Assembly (NCBI GenBank): GCA_947630415.1
Contig: CANRHM010000038.1
Coordinates: 1-11,504 of the forward strand
Direction of reading: 5' to 3'
DNA length: 11,504 nt
DNA from: an uncultured Bacilli bacterium
GTDB taxonomy: Bacteria; Bacillota_I; Bacilli_A; RF39; UBA660
Below, piece after piece: positions 7,483 to 11,504 of this stretch. Numbering within the stretch: position 1 is the stretch's first letter; each line of letters begins with the position of its first letter. Both the position numbers and the translations under genes were made by a program. The notes under the pieces are model-generated. The model was given only the letters and a program-made list of their open reading frames with translations. It was not told where the DNA came from and made no database searches.

Positions 7483-9363
7483 CTACTTCGCTAACGCATC
7501 ACAGATAAGATTACTAATCTCGGTTGGATTTTCCAAAGGAAGTCCTTCAATCAGTCTTGCTTGAGCATAAAGAATCTTGGTGTAAGTCTCGATTCCCTTC
7601 TTATCTTTCTTCTTTTGTAAATCTTTTAATTTCTTAGCAATTGGATGATTTTCGTTAATCTCCATCACGGTCTCGGCTTTTACTTTTTCACCGGTAGGCA
7701 TGGTATTTAACACTTTTTCCATCTCTACCGACAAAGGTCCTTTACTAGTAAGACATACCGGGTGATTTTTTAAGCGATGTGTATAACTTACCGAAGTAAC
7801 TTCGTTATCTAATACTTTTTTCATCGCATCAAACAAGTCTTTCGCCTCTTCGTTCGCTTTCTTTAAAGCTTCTTTTTCTTCTTCTGTATCAAAATCGACA
7901 TTACCCTCAGCTACATTTTGGAATTTCTTTTCTTCATAATTCATCATGCATTTGAAGACAAATTCATCAACATAATCGGTTAAGTACAAGATTTCGTATC
8001 CCTTTTCTTTAACCCGTTCTGTCTGAGGAAGTAAATCAATTTTATCCACTGTTTCGCCACATGCATAATAGATGGTATCTTGTCCTTCCTTCATTCTGCT
8101 TACGTATTCTTTTAAAGAGGTATATTTCATATCTTTAGAAGAATAGAACAACAACAAGTCTTGTAAGACATCTTTTTTCATACCATAACTTACATAGATA
8201 CCATATTTTAACTGTGTTCCAAAGTCTTTATAGAACTTTTCATAATCTTCCCGATTCTTTTCCATCAAAACTTCAAGTTCTTTTTTAATCTTACTTTCAA
8301 GACTCTTAGCAATGGATGCAATCTGATAATCTTCTTGTAGAGTCTCTCTTGAAATATTAAGGGCAATGTCCTCACTATCGACAATTCCTTTTACAAAACT
8401 GAAATAATCTGGTAAAAGGTCTTTACACTTATCCATAATGAGAACCCCTTTAGAATAAAGTTTTAAACCTTTTTCATAATCTTTGGAATAATAGTCAAAT
8501 GGGGCATGGGATGGAATAAAGAGCAATGCTTGGTAACTCGATCTTCCTTCCACTTCACTTCGAATAATATGAATCGGTTTCTCATAATCGTAAAATTGAT
8601 CGGTATAAAAATCGTTATACTCTTCATCTTTTACGTCTTTTTTAGGCTTTTTCCAAATAGGTATTTGACTATTCAAGGTCTTTTCTACTTCGACTTCTTC
8701 ACTCTTATCGTCTTTTCCTTTTTTGGCTTCTGTTACCATCATCTTAATAGGATAACGAATATAATCCGAGTATTTATGTACTAATTCTTGTAAATGATAC
8801 GTCTCTAAAAATTCATCATACGAATTTTCTTCTGTATTCTTTTTTAGATACAACGTAATGGTCGTACCGTTTTCTTTCCTAGTTCCTTCTTCCATCGTGT
8901 ATCCGTCAGCTCCTGTTGAAGTCCAGATATAAGATTTATCACTATTAGGAGACTTACTTTCTACAACGACTTTATCACTCACCATGAAACTAGAATAGAA
9001 CCCTACTCCAAATTGTCCAATAATAGACATATCTTTTTCTTCTGGATTTCCTTCTTTAAAGAGTTCTGATCCACTTTTAGCAATCGTTCCTAAATTCTCT
9101 TCTAACTCCTCTTCCGTCATTCCAATTCCATTATCAGATATCGTTAAAGTACGTGCTTCTTTATCCGGTTTAATCCAAATTTCTAAATCCTCTTTTTTAA
9201 CCGATAACTTTTTATCCGTTAAAGATTGATAATAAAGTTTATCAATGGCATCACTCGCATTTGAAATCAATTCTCTTAAAAAGATTTCTTTATTGGTATA
9301 AATCGAATTAATCATCATATCGAGCAATTTCTTAGACTCTGCTTTAAATTGTTTTTTCTTCAT
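7483..9363 (-). CDS. htpG: Molecular chaperone HtpG (Hsp90)
   Basis: This is full-length bacterial Hsp90, 626 residues. The N-terminal GHKL ATPase has E31 and N35 in LRELISNASDAIDKL, the DNGIGM motif (77-82), GTIAKSG (92-98) and GQFGVGFYS (116-124). A charged linker (about residues 214-226), the middle domain with NISRETLQ, and the C-terminal dimerisation domain follow. It acts in the cytosol as an ATP-driven chaperone. I chose ATG 9361-9363 because GGAGAGA lies upstream and homologues start here. The frame is open for 19 more codons, but that extension overlaps this gene's own -35 and -10, so it cannot be coding. It is co-transcribed with the 81-residue protein. Confidence 0.97.
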   Translation of the reverse strand: MKKKQFKAESKKLLDMMINSIYTNKEIFLRELISNASDAIDKLYYQSLTDKKLSVKKEDLEIWIKPDKEARTLTISDNGIGMTEEELEENLGTIAKSGSELFKEGNPEEKDMSIIGQFGVGFYSSFMVSDKVVVESKSPNSDKSYIWTSTGADGYTMEEGTRKENGTTITLYLKKNTEENSYDEFLETYHLQELVHKYSDYIRYPIKMMVTEAKKGKDDKSEEVEVEKTLNSQIPIWKKPKKDVKDEEYNDFYTDQFYDYEKPIHIIRSEVEGRSSYQALLFIPSHAPFDYYSKDYEKGLKLYSKGVLIMDKCKDLLPDYFSFVKGIVDSEDIALNISRETLQEDYQIASIAKSLESKIKKELEVLMEKNREDYEKFYKDFGTQLKYGIYVSYGMKKDVLQDLLLFYSSKDMKYTSLKEYVSRMKEGQDTIYYACGETVDKIDLLPQTERVKEKGYEILYLTDYVDEFVFKCMMNYEEKKFQNVAEGNVDFDTEEEKEALKKANEEAKDLFDAMKKVLDNEVTSVSYTHRLKNHPVCLTSKGPLSVEMEKVLNTMPTGEKVKAETVMEINENHPIAKKLKDLQKKKDKKGIETYTKILYAQARLIEGLPLENPTEISNLICDALAK

Positions 9364-9391
9364 AATCGTCTCTCCTTTGATTACAATTATT

Positions 9392-9420
9392 ATTCTAGTA
9401 CAATCATTTAGCAGAGTCAA
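9392..9420 (-). promoter_or_regulatory. htpG promoter
   Basis: Reading leftward, TTGACT (9415-9420) and TAGAAT (9392-9397) are 17 bp apart, with a predicted start near 9385 and a 22-nt leader. The spacing and sequence fit the main sigma factor. The -35 lies inside the inverted repeat at 9408-9434. Confidence 0.75.
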
Positions 9421-9434
9421 TCATTAATTGCTAA
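9408..9434. promoter_or_regulatory. Degenerate CIRCE-like operator (possible HrcA site)
   Basis: The outer arms TTAGCA (9408-9413) and TGCTAA (9429-9434) are perfect, 15 bp apart, which is exactly the spacing of CIRCE (TTAGCACTC, 9 bp, GAGTGCTAA). The three inner positions of each arm mostly deviate: 13 of 18 consensus bases match. It covers the -35 of htpG, the expected place for a repressor. HrcA controls groE and dnaK in Bacillota; htpG control by HrcA is not universal. No hrcA gene is in the window. Confidence 0.45.
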
Positions 9435-9508
9435 AACCACAATTTTTCATATTTATTTCATTTAATTGATGCATATTTATAGTTAAGATAAGTTCTATTC
9501 TTCTAGAC

Positions 9509-9533
9509 AGTATGCTCACTTTTTGAGCATACT
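9509..9533. repeat. 25-nt hairpin, copy 1 of a covarying pair
   Basis: Arms AGTATGCTCA (9509-9518) and TGAGCATACT (9524-9533) pair perfectly over 10 bp around a 5-nt loop. A T-rich stretch follows on the plus strand (ACCTTTTCTTTC). No gene ends nearby on the plus strand, so a plain terminator role is not obvious. It resembles the hairpin at 9643-9667. The rest of 9435-9642 is AT-rich with no supported gene. Confidence 0.6.
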
Positions 9534-9636
9534 ACCTTTTCTTTCAATGCTTCAGTTTTTATACTTTATCTTCTTTGATAGAGGTTACAAAAAAATACAA
9601 CAACTGAACTACTTAATTTTTCTTTTAGAATTTCCA

Positions 9637-9673
9637 AAAAGTGGTATGTGCAAATTTTGCACATACCTCTTTT
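9637..9673. terminator. Long bidirectional hairpin, copy 2 of the covarying pair
   Basis: The 12-bp arms GGTATGTGCAAA (9643-9654) and TTTGCACATACC (9656-9667) have a single central base. After one mismatch the stem extends by AAAAG/CTTTT (9637-9641, 9669-9673), giving U-tracts on both strands. Reading leftward it could back up the terminator of the repeat-protein gene. The core 25 nt match the hairpin at 9509-9533 in 17 positions, and every stem difference is compensatory. Confidence 0.6.
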
Positions 9674-9730
9674 AATTGAATTAAAACAATATAATTTCAC
9701 CTTTTCGTTAAGTTTAATATATCGTTTTCA

Positions 9731-9773
9731 AATAAAAAGAGCTAGTAGTAAATCAAAATCTATACTAGTTCTT
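9731..9773 (-). terminator. Intrinsic terminator of the triple-repeat protein gene
   Basis: Reading leftward, the arms AAGAACTAGTA (9773-9763) and TACTAGCTCTT (9747-9737) pair with one A-C mismatch around a 15-nt loop. A T-rich tract (9736-9731) follows. It starts 32 nt past the stop codon at 9805. Confidence 0.65.
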
Positions 9774-9804
9774 CATTTTCTAACTTTATCATGAAGATAT
9801 TCCT

Positions 9805-10947
9805 TTATCTTTGTTTATGTTCTTCGCTATAGCCACCTTTCAAATGATCTTTTATTTCCTCTAAGGAGTCAAAATATTGAGGAGAATAAGCCTTTGCTTG
9901 TAATAAGGCATCTTTATCTCTCATTAATCCATCTATTACAATAGGCGCTTGTTTAACAAATGTCGGATGATCTTGTCCTGTCAGTTCTTGATATCTTGCA
10001 TTTAATTTAGCAGCCGATACAGGATCATTAAAAGGATGATACATAAGTCCATCTATTACGACGGGTTCCCCATTATAATAATTTAATAAAGAATTAACAT
10101 CTTTGAATGAAGCCTCGTCTACATGCATCAATATTTCATCAAATCGGTTTAATATATGATGCTCTTTTCCACCCACGACTTCTACCTTTGGCGTATCAGA
10201 AACTAAATTGGCACGTAACTTTTCTAGGGTATCTATATGAGTAGATAAATAGCCCTCTTTTACTAGTTCTTTCTTATGACTAAGTAATAAATCCAAGGCT
10301 TTTGCTTGCTCTTCTAAAAATACAGGATGATCTTGCCCCGTCAACTCATGATACCTTGCATTTAAGGAAGCTGCTTCTTGAGGATTATACTTATAATGAT
10401 GGGTCACTCCCTCGACAATAACGGGTTTCATATTGACCATTCCACCATCTAATACTTGAGCAGATTTATAATGATCTAAGATTTGAGAAACTTCTTCTAA
10501 ATTCGCCTTAGATAAATCTAATAGGATATCTGATTTTCTTATAAAAGGATGATCTGGAGGAAGTACTTCAATAGCCGATTCTTCTTGTGTTAAATTTTCT
10601 CTTAAGCGTTCTAGTGTATCTATTTGTGCCGGTAAATAGCCACATTCTGTAAGTATTTCCTTATGACTAAGCAATAAATCTAAGGCCTTCGCTTGCTCCT
10701 CTAAAAATACCGGATGATCTTTTCCCGTTAGCTCATGATACCTTGCATTTAGAGAAGCTGCTTCTTGCGGATTATATTTACTATGATAAGTAACACCATC
10801 AATCACGATGGGCTCCATATTAACCATTCCACAATCCAATACTTGGGATGCTTTATAATGATCCAAAAGAAGCGTTATATCTTCTAAACTAGCTTTGGAT
10901 AGATTCCATAAAATATCACGTTTTTTATTAAAAATATTTTGTTCCAT
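9805..10947 (-). CDS. Triple tandem-repeat cytosolic protein, 380 residues, family unrecognised
   Basis: Almost the whole protein is three copies of one unit: residues 9-119, 138-248 and about 267-371. Units 1 and 2 are offset by 129 residues, and LNARYHELTG plus the following 28 residues are identical apart from one K/Q change. Unit 3 is diverged and about 9 residues shorter, lacking the VLDGGMVNM segment, but keeps VVIDGLMYH, LNARYQELTGQDHP and a late DSLEEIKDHL. Each unit looks like helix, beta hairpin (PIVIDGVTYH), then three helices. There is no signal peptide, membrane span or catalytic motif, and only two Cys, both in unit 1. A scaffold, binding or toxin/effector-like role is possible; none is shown. 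AAGGAGG precedes ATG 10945-10947. It is a single gene between a terminator and a complex upstream region, and no partner gene is visible. Confidence 0.85.
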   Translation of the reverse strand: MEQNIFNKKRDILWNLSKASLEDITLLLDHYKASQVLDCGMVNMEPIVIDGVTYHSKYNPQEAASLNARYHELTGKDHPVFLEEQAKALDLLLSHKEILTECGYLPAQIDTLERLRENLTQEESAIEVLPPDHPFIRKSDILLDLSKANLEEVSQILDHYKSAQVLDGGMVNMKPVIVEGVTHHYKYNPQEAASLNARYHELTGQDHPVFLEEQAKALDLLLSHKKELVKEGYLSTHIDTLEKLRANLVSDTPKVEVVGGKEHHILNRFDEILMHVDEASFKDVNSLLNYYNGEPVVIDGLMYHPFNDPVSAAKLNARYQELTGQDHPTFVKQAPIVIDGLMRDKDALLQAKAYSPQYFDSLEEIKDHLKGGYSEEHKQR

Positions 10948-10968
10948 AATCTCTATCCTCCTTCTTTA

Positions 10969-10977
10969 ATCATATCA
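10969..10977 (-). promoter_or_regulatory. Extended -10 promoter next to the triple-repeat gene
   Basis: Reading leftward, TGATATGAT forms an extended -10 (TGA at 10977-10975, TATGAT at 10974-10969) without a good -35. The predicted start near 10962 leaves about 15 nt before the ATG, beginning with the Shine-Dalgarno. A second, stronger promoter lies further upstream (11129-11156). Confidence 0.5.
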
Positions 10978-11046
10978 TTAAAAGGTCTTTTTTAGTAGCA
11001 TTTCTTTTCGATAAATCTCATTTGACGTTTTACAATTTATATCAAG

Positions 11047-11075
11047 CAAAAAGAAGAGATTATCTCTTCCTTTTG
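11047..11075 (-). terminator. Intrinsic terminator upstream of the triple-repeat gene
   Basis: Reading leftward, GAAGAGAT (11069-11062) and ATCTCTTC (11060-11053) flank one base. The stem continues through a G-U pair and AAAA/UUUU to a closing C-G (11075/11047). The T-run 11052-11048 lies within the 3' arm. Confidence 0.65.
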
Positions 11076-11122
11076 AAACAAAACTACCAAGTGTATAAAT
11101 AACACCTGCAACAATCTAAAGT
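11047..11122 (-). ncRNA. Candidate small RNA or attenuated leader
   Basis: A strong promoter (11129-11156) predicts a start near 11122, and an intrinsic terminator ends near 11047, so a transcript of about 76 nt is expected. It can form AGGUGU/ACACUU around a 7-nt loop (centred near 11097). Next comes UUUUG-UUU-CAAAA, which would compete with the 5' side of the terminator stem. No known RNA family is recognised and no ORF is visible in it. It could be a free small RNA or a conditional leader of the triple-repeat gene, which begins 100 nt further on. Confidence 0.45.
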
Positions 11123-11128
11123 ACCTTA

Positions 11129-11156
11129 ATTATACCATTTTAAAAGGCTAAGTCAA
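11129..11156 (-). promoter_or_regulatory. Strong promoter 180 nt upstream of the triple-repeat gene
   Basis: Reading leftward, TTGACT (11151-11156) and TATAAT (11129-11134) are 16 bp apart, and the -10 is extended by TGG (11137-11135). It is among the best-matching promoters in the window, yet its transcript meets an intrinsic terminator after about 50-75 nt. Confidence 0.7.
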
Positions 11157-11207
11157 TACTTTTTCACAAGTCCCATTAAAAAAGAGCAATTTTGTAAAAT
11201 TTATTTC

Positions 11208-11272
11208 TAAATGCAACTGTTATATTATAAAAGGATTGCATTTAACCCAAGAAATAGAAATAGTTGCATTTA
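11208..11272. repeat. Three TTGCATTTA sites at exact 28-bp spacing
   Basis: TAAATGCAA (11208-11216, inverted), TTGCATTTA (11236-11244) and TTGCATTTA (11264-11272) are centred at 11212, 11240 and 11268. Sites 1 and 3 form a perfect 12-bp inverted repeat (CTAAATGCAACT at 11207-11218, AGTTGCATTTAG at 11262-11273). Site 3 contains the -35 of the rightward promoter. The arrangement looks like a multi-site operator or the binding array of a DNA-handling protein. No such regulator is encoded in the window. Confidence 0.55.
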
Positions 11273-11292
11273 GGTCAAAAAGCATTTATAAT
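11264..11292 (+). promoter_or_regulatory. Rightward promoter for the candidate structured RNA
   Basis: TTGCAT (11264-11269) and TATAAT (11287-11292) are 17 bp apart. The predicted start, about 11299, is at the first base of the 13-bp outer stem. Confidence 0.6.
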
Positions 11293-11298
11293 AGCCAT

Positions 11299-11485
11299 CA
11301 ATAGTGCTTATGAAAAAATTATGCAATTCACAAAAAAATTGAATAATGTATCACCCTTTCCATTATTCAACTCTCTATGGTCAAAGTATCCTAGATAAAT
11401 TAGATATTAGAAAAATGAATTCAAACAATATTAATCTCTCACCTAATATCTTCCATAAATAAAATTTGTATCCATAAGCACTATT
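11299..11485 (+). ncRNA. Candidate structured RNA with closing stem and two internal hairpins
   Basis: The outer arms AATAGTGCTTATG (11300-11312) and CATAAGCACTATT (11473-11485) pair perfectly over 13 bp. Inside are TTGAATAATG/CATTATTCAA (11339-11348, 11361-11370, 12-nt loop) and AGATATTAG/CTAATATCT (11402-11410, 11443-11451, 32-nt loop). ATTATGCAA (11318-11326) could pair instead with TTGAATAAT (11339-11347), so two folds are possible. No known family is recognised. The layout of promoter, closing repeat and inner hairpins is like a retron msr-msd transcript, but no reverse transcriptase is in the window. A non-autonomous mobile element with terminal inverted repeats is the main alternative; no target duplication is evident. 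Confidence 0.4.
11332..11370 (-). terminator. Leftward intrinsic terminator at the right edge
   Basis: Reading leftward, TTGAATAATG (11370-11361) and CATTATTCAA (11348-11339) form a perfect 10-bp stem followed directly by seven T (11338-11332). It would end transcription entering from beyond the window on the minus strand. The same hairpin is one of the inner stems of the candidate rightward RNA. Confidence 0.6.
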
Positions 11486-11504
11486 TTAGTATTACGAATT
11501 AAAG

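Noticed and set aside
8506..8784. Plus-strand open frame of 92 codons antisense to htpG, hydrophobic
   Set aside because: The hydrophobicity comes from the complement of Lys/Glu/Asp codons in the charged linker of HtpG.
9364..9420. A 19-codon N-terminal extension of HtpG
   Set aside because: It overlaps the promoter and leader of htpG, and the ATG at 9363 has the Shine-Dalgarno and matches the usual HtpG N-terminus.
9547..9675. Plus-strand frame of 42 codons with an MCKFC motif across the second hairpin
   Set aside because: No ribosome binding site; the CxxC arises from the palindrome itself, which also gives a similar peptide on the other strand.
11346..11462. Plus-strand frame of 38 codons inside the candidate structured RNA
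   Set aside because: No Shine-Dalgarno, length expected by chance in AT-rich DNA, and it spans paired arms that better explain the sequence.
9421..11504. CRISPR array, tRNA, rRNA or complete insertion sequence in the gene-poor right part
   Set aside because: No regularly repeated 25-40 bp units with spacers, no cloverleaf, and no transposase gene were seen; the 28-bp spaced motif has only three 9-bp copies, one inverted.

Overview
The window is AT-rich, with strong Shine-Dalgarno sequences (AAAGGAG, GAGGTG, AAGGAGG), TATAAT-type promoters and the standard use of TGG for Trp. This fits a low-GC Bacillota, plausibly a gut Bacilli lineage (Erysipelotrichales or RF39-like). That placement is inference from base use, gene style and gene content; no rRNA or other marker is present.

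Left region (1-4854). A partial SH3b/NlpC-P60 cell-wall hydrolase runs off the left edge behind an unrecognised 198-residue protein. A second unrecognised protein (181 residues) is transcribed divergently from a 41-bp intergenic with overlapping -10 boxes. Convergent to it is a two-gene unit: a membrane-anchored extracytoplasmic thioredoxin (CGYC), then a double zinc-ribbon membrane protein whose start codon sits in a hairpin. Upstream of these lies a PLP-dependent enzyme of the methionine gamma-lyase/aluminium-resistance family, the last gene of the next operon.

Middle (4832-9434). The operon SDR reductase > unknown 149-residue protein > PLP enzyme reads leftward from a good promoter at 6061-6089. 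A membrane metallophosphoesterase (YkuE/YaeI type) reads rightward and ends in a hairpin shared with the oppositely oriented htpG > 81-residue-protein unit. The htpG promoter overlaps a degenerate CIRCE-like element, which would make it a possible HrcA target.

Right region (9421-11504). This part is gene-poor and looks accessory. A cytosolic 380-residue protein is built almost entirely of three copies of a roughly 110-residue unit I do not recognise. It is bracketed by regulatory DNA. On its left are an intrinsic terminator and two 25-nt hairpins whose stem differences are all compensatory. On its right are a strong promoter followed 75 nt later by an intrinsic terminator (a small RNA or attenuator), three TTGCATTTA sites spaced exactly 28 bp, and a rightward promoter. 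That promoter's predicted start falls at the 5' edge of a 13-bp stem enclosing two more hairpins, a candidate structured RNA of about 187 nt cut close to the window end.

The left and middle genes look like ordinary housekeeping, envelope and redox functions. The most likely place for something undescribed is 9421-11504: the repeat protein plus its flanking RNA and DNA elements.
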